In this document: piece by piece, positions 55,295-63,014 of the stretch
How positions within the stretch are numbered: position 1 is the first letter of the stretch
Layout of the letters: every line of letters starts with the position of its first letter
Origin: Dokdonella sp.
GTDB lineage: Bacteria > Pseudomonadota > Gammaproteobacteria > Xanthomonadales > Rhodanobacteraceae
NCBI GenBank assembly: GCA_019634795.1
Contig: JAHCAR010000006.1
Coordinates: 124,001-188,000, forward strand
Direction of reading: 5' to 3'
DNA: 64,000 nucleotides
The notes under the pieces: model-generated
What the model saw: the letters and a program-made list of their open reading frames with translations, nothing else
Told to the model about the DNA's origin: nothing
The model's database searches: none
Translations under genes and position numbers: made by a program

Positions 55295-55663
55295 TGCACC
55301 ATCGCGCGAAGCTCGACGACTCTCGATGCGTGCAAGCATGAACGGTGAACCAAAAACGATCAGCGCGAAAAATGCGTAAGCGAGTGTTGCCAGCCAATTG
55401 GAGTAAAAGTCTAGCGCAATCGGCAAAAGAAGCACTAGCGGCAACCCGACCAGATGCTGGCGGGTGATTTGGAATGCACCGAAAGCTACAACGGCGCAAA
55501 GCAATGGAACATGGGAAGGAAGGGTCGTTGGGCTACCTACCCCAGGGTGCGGCGCGACCTCTACGAACCCAGTTAGCACTCCTACCACCGCAACGACAAA
55601 TAGCAGCCAAGCGAAAGCTGCCGAAATGCGGCGCAGGGTTGGGAGCTGGGAAATGAGCTTCAT
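55289..55663 (-). CDS. cassette 4: small membrane protein
   Basis: A 124-residue protein with four membrane segments, starting MKLISQLPTLRRIS and ending in an Arg-rich ESRRASRDGAS tail whose stop is in attC A3. Unknown function; no conserved motif recognised. Its attC on the 5' side (A4) is disrupted by the IS. Confidence 0.7.
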   Translation of the reverse strand: MKLISQLPTLRRISAAFAWLLFVVAVVGVLTGFVEVAPHPGVGSPTTLPSHVPLLCAVVAFGAFQITRQHLVGLPLVLLLPIALDFYSNWLATLAYAFFALIVFGSPFMLARIESRRASRDGAS

Positions 55664-55674
55664 TGCAAGCTAAC

Positions 55675-55694
55675 GAAGCTGTAGAAAGACCTCC
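55675..55694 (+). repeat. left terminal inverted repeat of the IS
   Basis: Begins GAAGCTGTAGAAAGACC; pairs with the right end at 57444-57463 with two mismatches in 20. Confidence 0.85.
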
Positions 55695-55750
55695 CCGCAG
55701 CCTATCATTTGCCCGGTCGGCAACAAAGCGGAAAATGAGGCGAATCGGCG

Positions 55751-57283
55751 ATGGCGCGATACCGGCACTACGACCCTGAGCAGACCAAGATGATCGCGGT
55801 GTCCTACGGCCGGCAATTGCTGCCCGGGACCTTCGAGCACGCGCTGAACTACCTGATCGACAACGAGATCGATCTCGGACGCTTTGCGGCCCGGTTCAAG
55901 AATGACGATACCGGTGCGCCGGCCTACGATCCGGCGGTGTTGCTCAAGGTGGTGCTGTTTGCCTACTCACGGGGCATCACTTCCTCACGGGCGATGGCAC
56001 GGGCCTGCGTCGAGAACGTGACCTTCATTGCCCTGGCCTGTGACCAGCAGCCCCACTTCACCACCCTGGCGCACTTCGTGGCGACGCTGGGCAAGGAGGT
56101 CGAAGCGGTGTTTCGCGATGTACTGATGGTCTGCAACGCACAAGGCTTGATCGGCAAGGCCATGTTCGCCATCGATGGCTGCAAGCTGCCCTCGAATGCC
56201 TCCAGGGAATGGAGCGGCACGCGGGCGGACTTCGAGCGCAAGGCGGCGAAGATGGAACGCGCCATCGCCCATCTGGTCAAGGTGCATGCCGAGCAGGATG
56301 CCCGCGAGGCACGCGATCCCAACGAGGACCGCCAGCGCGAACACGAACAACGCACCCTCGCCACCTTGCGCAGGAATGCCGGCAAGCTGCGCGCGGCCCT
56401 GGCCCACTCGACCGAACGCCTCGGTGCCCAAGGCCAGCCGATCAAGCGCAACCTGACCGATGCCGACAGCGCCACCCTCAAGACCAGCCACGGCGTCGTG
56501 CAAGGCTATATCGGTGTCGCCGCCGTGGATGGTGAGCATCAGGTGATCGTGGAAGCGCAGGCCCACGGCACGCCGCAGGAACACGACCTGCTCAAACCGG
56601 TGATCGATGGCCTCCGCGGGCATCTCGCGGCCATTGGTGAAGCAGGCAGCGCCGATGGCGCGGCCTTCCTGGCGGATGCCGGCTACCACAGCGAGCGCGG
56701 CCTGAAGGCGCTGGCCGAGGACGGTATTGACGGCTATATCGCCGACGGTCAGATGCGCCAACGCGATCCGCGCTACGCCGAGGCAAGCCTGCACAAGCGC
56801 CCGAGCACGGCCAAGACTTTCCTGCCCAGGGACTTCAACTTCGATCGCGAGAACGGCACCTGTGTTTGCCCGGCCGGAAAGTCACTCAAGCTCAACAGCG
56901 CCAACGCGATCATCAACGGCCGCCAGGCGATCGTCTTCAAGGGCACCACCGCCACCTGTGCCGCCTGCCCGCTACGCAGCCAGTGCCTGCGCAAGCCCGA
57001 GGTCACCGCGGTCCGGCAAGTGGCCTTCTTCGTCGGCAGCATCGAAAGCAAGCGGCCCAACCCGCACTGCCGCGCCATGCGCGAGAAGATCGACAGCGCC
57101 CAAGGCCGCGCGATCTACGCCCATCGCATGGGTCTGGTCGAGCCGGTGTTCGGGCATACCCAGCAACGCGGCCTGCGCCGATTCACGCTGCGCGGCAAAT
57201 CCAAGATCGACACCCAATGGAAGCTCTTCTGCATCGTCCACAACGTGGCGAAACTGCAGGTCTACGGCAAGATCGCCGCGTAA
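55751..57283 (+). CDS. IS1182-family DDE transposase
   Basis: A 510-residue transposase with an N-terminal DUF772 region (LLPGTFEHALNYLIDNEID...) and a DDE core: Asp in FAIDGCKLP, Asp in FLADAGYHSE, Glu in GLVEPVFGH. A Cys-rich insert (CVCPAGK and CAACPLRSQC) near 375-415 is typical of the family. A coiled-coil insertion lies at about 160-215. Opposite in orientation to all cassette genes, which marks it as an intruder. Confidence 0.93.
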   Translation: MARYRHYDPEQTKMIAVSYGRQLLPGTFEHALNYLIDNEIDLGRFAARFKNDDTGAPAYDPAVLLKVVLFAYSRGITSSRAMARACVENVTFIALACDQQPHFTTLAHFVATLGKEVEAVFRDVLMVCNAQGLIGKAMFAIDGCKLPSNASREWSGTRADFERKAAKMERAIAHLVKVHAEQDAREARDPNEDRQREHEQRTLATLRRNAGKLRAALAHSTERLGAQGQPIKRNLTDADSATLKTSHGVVQGYIGVAAVDGEHQVIVEAQAHGTPQEHDLLKPVIDGLRGHLAAIGEAGSADGAAFLADAGYHSERGLKALAEDGIDGYIADGQMRQRDPRYAEASLHKRPSTAKTFLPRDFNFDRENGTCVCPAGKSLKLNSANAIINGRQAIVFKGTTATCAACPLRSQCLRKPEVTAVRQVAFFVGSIESKRPNPHCRAMREKIDSAQGRAIYAHRMGLVEPVFGHTQQRGLRRFTLRGKSKIDTQWKLFCIVHNVAKLQVYGKIAA

Positions 57284-57443
57284 GCGGACTTGCGCCCCCG
57301 GAAACGCTCCGCAAGCGGACGTACAAAGCTGAAAATCGCGCCGTCCTTGATCAACGCATGACCAGGTCGACGAATCCTGCCGGATCGATGGGAGACCCCG
57401 AAAAACAAAATCCGCCAACGCGGCGGATCGTGTTCATCGAAAA

Positions 57444-57463
57444 GGGGGTTTTTCTACAGCTTC
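57444..57463 (-). repeat. right terminal inverted repeat of the IS
   Basis: Reads GAAGCTGTAGAAAAACC on the minus strand, complementary to the left end. Confidence 0.85.
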
Positions 57464-57510
57464 AACACCGGAAATAAGCCGCCGCGCTAGCGGTCGGCTT
57501 GATTGAAAAG

Positions 57511-58029
57511 TTAGTTGCCGTTCTGATCGAATGCGCCCGTTGAATCCCAGTACACCCCCAAAGCCTGTATTGGCAGGGTGGACGAAATAGCCGCTGATCG
57601 CACTTTGGAACCGAGTGGCATTGCTTTCTCTTTGCAACTCGGAAGGACACAAGCCGTGACCTCATTTGCAGGGACTATTCGCCCACTCAGAGCCCAGCCA
57701 CTGCCTTGGCATCTGAACTCGTAATTGACTCCATCGTCCATTGTGACAGTAGCGCTGAGCTTGGCTCCATTGAGAATACGTTCCACTTCCTTGTCGCTGC
57801 CTTCCCCAGGCACTCCACCAGCCAACACGATACAAACGCGCGACTCGTTCCCTACCACTTCAGCTTTACTGGGAGTGAAGCTGACTTCCGCGGGCGAGAT
57901 GTTCAATGCGCTTGAAGCAAGAACAACGACGTTGTGCTTGATGCCAAACAACGAGTCCATGAAGTTTTCGGACGGCGTACAACCAACAAGACACAGACAT
58001 GCGATCCAGCAGGCAATAATGAGCTTCAT
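57511..58029 (-). CDS. cassette 5: lipoprotein of unknown function
   Basis: A 172-residue lipoprotein with signal MKLIIACWIACLCLVGC (Cys17), then a mature beta-rich region (SKAEVVGNESRVCIVLAGGVPG...). The stop lies at the core of attC A4 right half. Start ATG at 58029; the longer in-frame reading comes from attC A5. Confidence 0.75.
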   Translation of the reverse strand: MKLIIACWIACLCLVGCTPSENFMDSLFGIKHNVVVLASSALNISPAEVSFTPSKAEVVGNESRVCIVLAGGVPGEGSDKEVERILNGAKLSATVTMDDGVNYEFRCQGSGWALSGRIVPANEVTACVLPSCKEKAMPLGSKVRSAAISSTLPIQALGVYWDSTGAFDQNGN

Positions 58030-58034
58030 AAGGC

Positions 58035-58091
58035 AACTAACACCAGAGTTAAGCCGCCGCGTCAGCGGTCGGCTTGGACGAAAAGTTAGAA
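58035..58091 (-). repeat. attC site A5
   Basis: Cores AACTAAC and GTTAGAA; palindrome tip CCGCGTCAGCGG. Confidence 0.85.
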
Positions 58092-58375
58092 CGCAATTGC
58101 CACAACAGCCCGGCGATGCAAAGGATGTTGACAACCGCGGCGCAAATTACGAGCCATGCTGAAGACTGTATCAGCGCTTGAATTTGAGATTGTCCGAACG
58201 ACACGGACTGCCCAAGTGCTGCCTGGACGCTCGGGTCGTTGCAGTAACTGCATGAGATGTTGGGAGGAGCTTTTGGAACATAGGTCATGAACCCTGGCCC
58301 CAGCGAAACCACCAGAATAGCTGCGATTGAAACGATCGCTAGTGCTGCAATCAAGAGTGGTGCACGAAATATCAT
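58049..58375 (-). CDS. cassette 6: two-span membrane protein
   Basis: A 108-residue protein starting MIFRAPLL, with membrane segments near 7-27 and 75-93 and a CSYCNDPS Cys motif between them. Its last residues (SSKPTADAAA) and stop are provided by attC A5. Unknown function. Confidence 0.7.
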   Translation of the reverse strand: MIFRAPLLIAALAIVSIAAILVVSLGPGFMTYVPKAPPNISCSYCNDPSVQAALGQSVSFGQSQIQALIQSSAWLVICAAVVNILCIAGLLWQLRSNFSSKPTADAAA

Positions 58376-58380
58376 TTGAT

Positions 58381-58465
58381 TTCTAACACCGAAGTTAACG
58401 CGCCGCACATGGACGCACGATTTTGGCGGCAACACACAACGGTCGCGTTGAACGCCCAGTTAGGC
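58381..58465 (-). repeat. attC site A6, long 85-bp type
   Basis: Cores TTCTAAC and GTTAGGC with extended variable region (CGCACATGGACGCACGATTTTGGCGGCAAC). Same long type as A10, A16 and A19. Confidence 0.85.
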
Positions 58466-58660
58466 AGAACCTACACCGAAGTGAGGCACTGTGGAAGCCT
58501 TGCACGTTGTAGTTGTGACGATGCGCCAGTGAGCGGATGACGGCACGCTGCGATAAGCGGTTTTGAGTGGGCGTGGCGCGCGATGAACGCGACTGGAGCG
58601 AAGAACGCCCCCGCCACTAATGCCCCTGGGCTGGCCTACGGCCTGTGACCGGAGCGCCAT
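58460..58660 (-). CDS. cassette 7: repeated cassette, copy 1, doubtful small ORF
   Basis: A 66-residue Arg-rich frame starting MALRSQAVG and ending in attC A6. The cassette body (58466-58705) recurs at 60207-60447 and 62774-63014. All copies share their ends (TGTGGAAGCCTTGCAC segment) and keep a reading frame, yet substitutions are mostly amino-acid changing. It may be a noncoding RNA or DNA-structure cassette rather than a gene. Confidence 0.3.
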   Translation of the reverse strand: MALRSQAVGQPRGISGGGVLRSSRVHRAPRPLKTAYRSVPSSAHWRIVTTTTCKASTVPHFGVGSA

Positions 58661-58705
58661 GCGAATTCTGGCGCCGAACGACCTTTGACCCAAATGCATT
58701 GACCG

Positions 58706-58764
58706 GCCTAACACCAGAGTTGAGCCGCGTGCGTGAGCACGTCGGCTTGAACGAATAGTTGGGC
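58706..58764 (-). repeat. attC site A7
   Basis: Cores GCCTAAC and GTTGGGC; palindrome tip GTGCGTGAGCAC. Confidence 0.9.
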
Positions 58765-58795
58765 ATCCGCGGCCCATGAAGAAGTGCCTTAACGC

Positions 58796-59104
58796 CTATG
58801 GGCGCGCGGATACCCCGATAAAAGCCACACAAAGAGCGACGATCGCTAGAATGGACGGCGAAACAAGAAAGAACCTCCACAAGGAAGAAACTTGGCGAGG
58901 CAATGCGAAGACGGCGGATGCGACGAGCAATGGCACGCTTAGGACAACGACGATGCCAACACCAATATCTGCTTCACTTCCATGCGCAGGGAAGAACCGA
59001 AAGCGAAGTGCGAGACTAAGGCAAAACATTGCCAAGGCCCAAGCGCTCACCCCAAGCACCAGCGCGAACCAAGGTGGGGGAGGATTTTTGCTCAATGCAT
59101 GCAT
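58796..59104 (-). CDS. cassette 8: multi-span membrane protein
   Basis: A 102-residue protein with three membrane segments (about 12-32, 45-65 and 77-97). Start at the ATG of MHALSKNPPPP beside the core of attC A8. Ends cleanly before A7. No recognised family. Confidence 0.65.
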   Translation of the reverse strand: MHALSKNPPPPWFALVLGVSAWALAMFCLSLALRFRFFPAHGSEADIGVGIVVVLSVPLLVASAVFALPRQVSSLWRFFLVSPSILAIVALCVAFIGVSARP

Positions 59105-59163
59105 GCCCAACACCTGAGTTAAGCCGCGTGCGTCAGCACGTCGGCTTGGACGAAAAGTTAGGT
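59105..59163 (-). repeat. attC site A8
   Basis: Cores GCCCAAC and GTTAGGT; tip GTGCGTCAGCAC. Confidence 0.9.
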
Positions 59164-59520
59164 TGCATGTGCGCCCAACTTTGGAAAGAAAAACAGCGTA
59201 TATGCTGAAAGCGCGAGCAAAGCCATGATGCCGGGAAGATACGCGAAAGCATCAGCAAGGCCACCGAAGAGAAAGTAGACAAGTGCGTAGGCCAGTGCAA
59301 TTGCTGAACTGGCGGCTAGAAAGTAGCGACCAAGAGTGCGCCCGCACGCAGTTAGCCAACCGCCGCCGAAAGATAGAAAACCATATGCAAGTGCGATGAG
59401 CCAGGAAATTACCGTGCTCTTTATGTGAGGTTGCACGGCCAAACCCCAGATGGCCCAAGTCGAAAGCGCTAGTCCGACGAGCGCCCAAAGAAAACCTGCA
59501 GTGCGAAATCCTTTTTTCAT
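59158..59520 (-). CDS. cassette 9: four-span membrane protein
   Basis: A 120-residue protein starting MKKGFRTAGFLW, with four membrane segments. The stop falls in the core of attC A8. Unknown function. Confidence 0.7.
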   Translation of the reverse strand: MKKGFRTAGFLWALVGLALSTWAIWGLAVQPHIKSTVISWLIALAYGFLSFGGGWLTACGRTLGRYFLAASSAIALAYALVYFLFGGLADAFAYLPGIMALLALSAYTLFFFPKLGAHAT

Positions 59521-59523
59521 GCG

Positions 59524-59580
59524 ACCTAACACCGGAAATAAGCCGCCGCGTCAGCGGTCGGCTTGATTGAATAGTTGGAC
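59524..59580 (-). repeat. attC site A9
   Basis: Cores ACCTAAC and GTTGGAC; tip CCGCGTCAGCGG. Confidence 0.9.
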
Positions 59581-59599
59581 CTCGTCCGCGCAGAAATGG

Positions 59600-60118
59600 T
59601 CACGGGGTGGAACCTTCAACTGAAATGGTTTCCAAGACGTATGCTGTTGTTGGTAGAGGAGGCAGCGATTCTGCTAAGGGTGGTGATGTGTTGTTCTTGA
59701 TGCTGAACTTCACCGGCACGATGACTTCACTGGCTATGAGATCGCCGTGGATTTCCACTGGATTGAATTGCCATGAACAAATAGTTTCTGCGAGTCCTTC
59801 GGTGAGTTCAATGGCCCCTGCCGGATTCACGCGTTCGATCCTGCATTTGCTTGCGGCGTGATTCTTTTCTATCCATACATGTACGTAGACGGTGCCGGTG
59901 ATACTCTTGCTTAGCGCAACAGCTGGGTATCCAGGTTTCTCTAGGCTTCGATAGCTCGGCTCCATTCTTGTAGGTGAACCGTATATCCCAGAGTCTACTG
60001 GCGAGTACGTTGCATTGACTTGCGAACTGGCTCTGCAATCAACATCCTCACGAGAATTGATTGCCGCGCAAGAGATCATTACCGGCAGGCCAAGAAAAAG
60101 TGTGACCAACTTCCACAT
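59600..60118 (-). CDS. cassette 10: secreted TonB C-terminal-like protein
   Basis: A 172-residue protein with an export signal (MWKLVTLFLGLPVMISC; Cys17 could be lipidated). The C-terminal 80 residues resemble the TonB C-terminal domain: YPAVALSKSITGTVYVHVWIE, VNPAGAIELTEGLAETICSWQFNPV and VPVKFSI. TonB-like domains alone occur in many small periplasmic proteins. Role unknown. Ends 20 bases before attC A9. Confidence 0.7.
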   Translation of the reverse strand: MWKLVTLFLGLPVMISCAAINSREDVDCRASSQVNATYSPVDSGIYGSPTRMEPSYRSLEKPGYPAVALSKSITGTVYVHVWIEKNHAASKCRIERVNPAGAIELTEGLAETICSWQFNPVEIHGDLIASEVIVPVKFSIKNNTSPPLAESLPPLPTTAYVLETISVEGSTP

Positions 60119-60121
60119 GAG

Positions 60122-60206
60122 GTCCAACACCGAAGTTAACGCGCCGCACGTGGACGCACGATTTTGGCGGCAACACACAGCGGTCGCGTTGAACGCCCAG
60201 TTAGGC
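60122..60206 (-). repeat. attC site A10, long 85-bp type
   Basis: Cores GTCCAAC and GTTAGGC; long variable part nearly identical to A6 and A16. Confidence 0.88.
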
Positions 60207-60402
60207 CAGAAGCTACACCGAAGTGAGGCACTGTGGAAGCCTTGCACCTTGTAGTTGCGACGATGCGCCGGGGAGCGGCTGGCGACACGCTGCGATAGAC
60301 GGCTTTGAATGGAGATGGCGCGCGACGTGCGCGACTGGTGCGAGGAACGACCCCGCCGCCAATGCCCCTGGGTCGGCCTACGGCCTGTGACCGGAGCGCC
60401 AT
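60136..60402 (-). CDS. cassette 11: repeated cassette, copy 2, doubtful small ORF
   Basis: Same cassette as number 7 with attC A10. One extra base relative to copy 1 removes the early stop, so the frame (88 residues, MALRSQAVGRPRG...) runs on through the attC. That the end is not conserved among copies argues against a functional protein. Confidence 0.3.
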   Translation of the reverse strand: MALRSQAVGRPRGIGGGVVPRTSRARRAPSPFKAVYRSVSPAAPRRIVATTRCKASTVPHFGVASGLTGRSTRPLCVAAKIVRPRAAR

Positions 60403-60447
60403 ATGAAACCTGGCGCCAAACGACCTTTGACCCAAATGCATTGACCG

Positions 60448-60506
60448 GCCTAACACCTGAATTGAGCCGCGTGCGTTAGCACGTCGGCTCGAATGAACAG
60501 TTGGGT
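60448..60506 (-). repeat. attC site A11
   Basis: Cores GCCTAAC and GTTGGGT; tip GTGCGTTAGCAC. Confidence 0.9.
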
Positions 60507-60509
60507 GGA

Positions 60510-60857
60510 TTAGGAATCACGCAACTTTTCACTCAAAGAAACCCCGCAATGCGGGCAATACTTGATTAATGGCTCGGAACTTGCGAATGCGAACAGATTA
60601 ATCGCCGCTCGGGCAAAACGAAAGTTACATAGAGGACAACGGAGATATACCCAAGCCCCAAGCATGACCGGCACAACGGAAATAGCGCAACCCAACGTGA
60701 GCAAAAGCCACCAATTAGCGACGCACCATGCTACGAGAGGTGTGTAGGGCGATTGCGCGTAGGGAGTTTCTGCAAAGAAAGCTACTGCAAAAGCAACTCC
60801 CCCTGGAATGATAGGAAGGAACTGAGCCCAAAGAAGTCGTCTGGACTTGAGCCGCAT
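60510..60857 (-). CDS. cassette 12: membrane protein with two zinc-ribbon-type CPxC motifs
   Basis: A 115-residue protein (ATG at 60857; GTG at 60875 possible) with two membrane segments (about 12-32 and 46-71), then CPLC (residues about 77-80) and CPHC (about 103-106) motifs that likely bind zinc on the cytoplasmic side. Architecture matches cassette 18. Function unknown. Confidence 0.7.
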   Translation of the reverse strand: MRLKSRRLLWAQFLPIIPGGVAFAVAFFAETPYAQSPYTPLVAWCVANWWLLLTLGCAISVVPVMLGAWVYLRCPLCNFRFARAAINLFAFASSEPLIKYCPHCGVSLSEKLRDS

Positions 60858-60871
60858 CTTTTCGAGGCCTG

Positions 60872-61315
60872 TCACGTTACACCCAACACCTGAATTGAGC
60901 CGCGTGCGTTAGCACGTCGGCTCGAATGAAAAGTTAGCTCTTGCATGAAGTGAGCTAAAACCGCGTAATCACAGGTCGTAGGCACTCTAGTCTCTGGATG
61001 CCCAGGTGTCCATTCGAAGAACCTCCACTCTCGATGCGCTGCGCCGAACGCAAGCGCGTAGTCTTGGCAGGAGAAACCCTTCTTGCGCAGAATTTTTGAC
61101 GGTATGTTCAACTCCACTCTCTTGAACGCCGTTGACTTTCTAAGGCTTTTTAACGCTACCTCGAGCGAGCTGGTTGTGTAGTTGTTTTTCCCGACACGAA
61201 AGGTCTGGTAACCCGTGAGCTCAACAACGAGGGTGCCATCGGGCCGTATGCTCTCAGGCGAGATGGAGCAAGCGCCGAGGAGAAGCATGATAATGACAAT
61301 GCATGTACTACGCAT
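60872..61315 (-). CDS. cassette 13: lipoprotein, copy 1
   Basis: A 147-residue lipoprotein with signal MRSTCIVIIMLLLGAC (Cys16). The mature part has a TFRVGKNNYTTSSLEVALKSL core. The cassette 15 copy is about 95% identical in DNA. In this copy a 1-base loss near the 3' end shifts the last residues, so the frame reads all through attC A12 and into cassette 12, giving an abnormal tail. Confidence 0.72.
   Translation of the reverse strand: MRSTCIVIIMLLLGACSISPESIRPDGTLVVELTGYQTFRVGKNNYTTSSLEVALKSLRKSTAFKRVELNIPSKILRKKGFSCQDYALAFGAAHREWRFFEWTPGHPETRVPTTCDYAVLAHFMQELTFHSSRRANARGSIQVLGVT
60881..60939 (-). repeat. attC site A12
   Basis: Cores ACCCAAC and GTTAGCT; tip GTGCGTTAGCAC. Confidence 0.9.
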
Positions 61316-61319
61316 AGAG

Positions 61320-61376
61320 AGCTAACACCAGAGTTAAGCCGCCGCGCTAGCGGTCGGCTTGAACGAATAGTTGTGC
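61320..61376 (-). repeat. attC site A13
   Basis: Cores AGCTAAC and GTTGTGC; tip CCGCGCTAGCGG. Confidence 0.9.
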
Positions 61377-61385
61377 CCCGATACC

Positions 61386-61850
61386 TCAAGGCTTCATATC
61401 TAGGGCTTTGTCTAGCAGCCGCTGATTAGCATTGAGCGACTTTCTTACTTCCTTCATTTCATCTTCGGAAGACTCGCCGCTGATCATTCTATATATGATG
61501 AGATTCTGTGCCGACAGCTCAAGAACTGCCTTTCTGTCGTCCGGTGCCACAATTGCCAATGGGAAGCCAGCGAGTAAGACCCTGTAGTCATATTTTGCGG
61601 GGAGAAGCGTGTCGCGAGCGCAATAGAGAGCTGACGTCTCCGACGGTGCATCCTTTGGCAAAACAAAAGCCGAAGTGCTCTCTCCCTCCATCACGTGAAG
61701 CGATGGCAGCGTTAGGACATTTTGCTTGCCGTCAACCTCGAACACTACACCGCACATCTCCGGAGTAGTCGGAGTTTGCATCCCGGGGCCGCTGGCCGAA
61801 ACGATCGCCGGAAGCATCAAGGGTAGGAAAAGCCAAAGTAAGCGCATCAT
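61386..61850 (-). CDS. cassette 14: secreted protein of unknown function
   Basis: A 154-residue protein with a signal peptide (MMRLLWLFLPLMLPAIVSASG). Mature region is alpha/beta with a helical end (EDEMKEVRKSLNANQRLLDKALDMKP). Ends 9 bases from attC A13. No family recognised. Confidence 0.68.
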   Translation of the reverse strand: MMRLLWLFLPLMLPAIVSASGPGMQTPTTPEMCGVVFEVDGKQNVLTLPSLHVMEGESTSAFVLPKDAPSETSALYCARDTLLPAKYDYRVLLAGFPLAIVAPDDRKAVLELSAQNLIIYRMISGESSEDEMKEVRKSLNANQRLLDKALDMKP

Positions 61851-61854
61851 CGGG

Positions 61855-61913
61855 ACATAACACCTGAATTGAGCCGCGTGCGTCAGCACGTCGGCTCGAA
61901 TGAAAAGTTAGCT
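61855..61913 (-). repeat. attC site A14
   Basis: Cores ACATAAC and GTTAGCT; tip GTGCGTCAGCAC. Confidence 0.9.
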
Positions 61914-62290
61914 CTTTGCAGGAAGTGAGCTAAAACCGCGTAATCACAGGTCGTAGGCACTCTAGTCTCTGGATGCCCAGGTGTCCATTCGAAGAACTTC
62001 CACTCTCGATGCGCTGCGCCGAACGCGAGCGCATAGTCTTGGCAGGAGAATCCCTTCTTGCGGAGAATTCTTGACGGTATGTTCAACTCCACTCTCTTGA
62101 AAGCCTTTGACTTGCTAAGGTCTTTTAACGCTACCTCGAGCGAGCTGGTTGTGTAGTTGTTTTTCCCGACACGAAAGGTCTGGTAACCCGTGAGCTCAAC
62201 AACGAGAGTGCCATCGGGCCGTATGCTCTCAGGTGAAATGGAGCAAGCGCCGAGGAGAAGCATGATAATGACAATGCATGTCCTACGCAT
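61883..62290 (-). CDS. cassette 15: lipoprotein, copy 2
   Basis: A 135-residue lipoprotein (MRRTCIVIIMLLLGAC, Cys16), nearly identical to cassette 13. The stop lies within attC A14, giving the tail ANFSFEPTC. Probably the intact parent form. Confidence 0.75.
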   Translation of the reverse strand: MRRTCIVIIMLLLGACSISPESIRPDGTLVVELTGYQTFRVGKNNYTTSSLEVALKDLSKSKAFKRVELNIPSRILRKKGFSCQDYALAFGAAHREWKFFEWTPGHPETRVPTTCDYAVLAHFLQRANFSFEPTC

Positions 62291-62294
62291 AGAG

Positions 62295-62351
62295 AGCTAA
62301 CACCGGAAATAAGCCGCCGCGTTAGCGGTCGGCTTGATTGAATAGTTGGGC
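62295..62351 (-). repeat. attC site A15
   Basis: Cores AGCTAAC and GTTGGGC; tip CCGCGTTAGCGG. Confidence 0.9.
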
Positions 62352-62352
62352 A

Positions 62353-62685
62353 TCATGACTGAGATGCAACTCTCGCGAAGCAATGCCCCCTCTCTTCAAG
62401 GAAATGAAATTCTCCCTCGTGCTTTCTACTTAGAAACTCCAAGATATCGGGGAGCGTTCCGAGGGCCAACGTGAGCGCCTGAACGGAATCAATGCCCACC
62501 GTCGGGAATGACTTTTGAATGCTCGTTCCGATGATTGTACATGTGCAACACCACGTTTCTGGCTCTTCGGCCGGCACTGGAATGCCGATCGAAACACGAA
62601 CAGCTTCACTGCTCCCGGCCGCGTATTGGAATTGTAGCTCGCGGACAGCAATGATTCCTGGTGGATTGGAAGCTGCGTCGCTCAT
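62353..62685 (-). CDS. cassette 16: small soluble protein
   Basis: A 110-residue protein starting MSDAASNPPG. A core of WCCTCTIIGTSIQKSFPTVGIDSVQALTLALGTLP resembles a small domain of unknown function seen in other proteobacteria (DUF6968-like, by eye only). No signal peptide. Stops beside attC A15. Confidence 0.62.
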   Translation of the reverse strand: MSDAASNPPGIIAVRELQFQYAAGSSEAVRVSIGIPVPAEEPETWCCTCTIIGTSIQKSFPTVGIDSVQALTLALGTLPDILEFLSRKHEGEFHFLEERGHCFARVASQS

Positions 62686-62688
62686 AAT

Positions 62689-62773
62689 GCCCAACACCGA
62701 AGTTAACGCGCCGCACATGGACGCACGATTTTGGCGGCAACACACAGCGGTCGCGTTGAACGCCCAGTTAGGC
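62689..62773 (-). repeat. attC site A16, long 85-bp type
   Basis: Cores GCCCAAC and GTTAGGC; nearly identical to A6 and A10. Confidence 0.88.
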
Positions 62774-62969
62774 CAGAAGCTACACCGAAGTGAGGCACTG
62801 TGGAAGCCTTGCACCTTGGAATTATGACGATGCGCCGATGAGCGGCTGACGGCACGTTGCGATAGGCGGCTTTGAATGGGCATGGCGCGCGATGAGCGCG
62901 ACTGGAGCGAGGAACGACCCCGTCACTGATGCCCCTGGGCTGGCCCACGCCCTGTGACCGTAGCGGCAT
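62703..62969 (-). CDS. cassette 17: repeated cassette, copy 3, doubtful small ORF
   Basis: Third copy of the cassette of numbers 7 and 11, with 88-residue frame MPLRSQGVGQPRG.... Conserved ends, variable middle. The 3' part reads through attC A16. Confidence 0.3.
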   Translation of the reverse strand: MPLRSQGVGQPRGISDGVVPRSSRAHRAPCPFKAAYRNVPSAAHRRIVIIPRCKASTVPHFGVASGLTGRSTRPLCVAAKIVRPCAAR

Positions 62970-63014
62970 ACGAAACCTGGCGCCGAACGACCCACGACCC
63001 AAATGCACTGAACG

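Larger units (their letters stand above)
55675..57463 (+). mobile_element. IS1182-like insertion sequence, 1,789 bp
   Basis: One transposase gene, terminal inverted repeats (18 of the outer 20 bases match), and a 3-bp AAC duplication at 55672-55674 and 57464-57466. It lies in the core of attC A4. The element is complete and its transposase frame is open, so it may be active or recently inserted. GC content is higher than the flanking cassettes. Confidence 0.88.
55668..57516 (-). repeat. attC site A4, split by the IS element
   Basis: The left core AGCTAAC (55668-55674) is separated from the rest (57467-57516, including palindrome GCCGCCGCGCTAGCGGTCGG and core GTTAGTT) by the IS at 55675-57463. 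Deleting the IS and one AAC copy rebuilds a complete 59-bp-type site. Confidence 0.85.

Noticed and set aside
59600-60247. Longer start for the cassette 10 gene (MQGFHSASL...)
   Set aside because: The upstream part is the translated attC A10 and neighbouring cassette, also found ahead of cassette 16.
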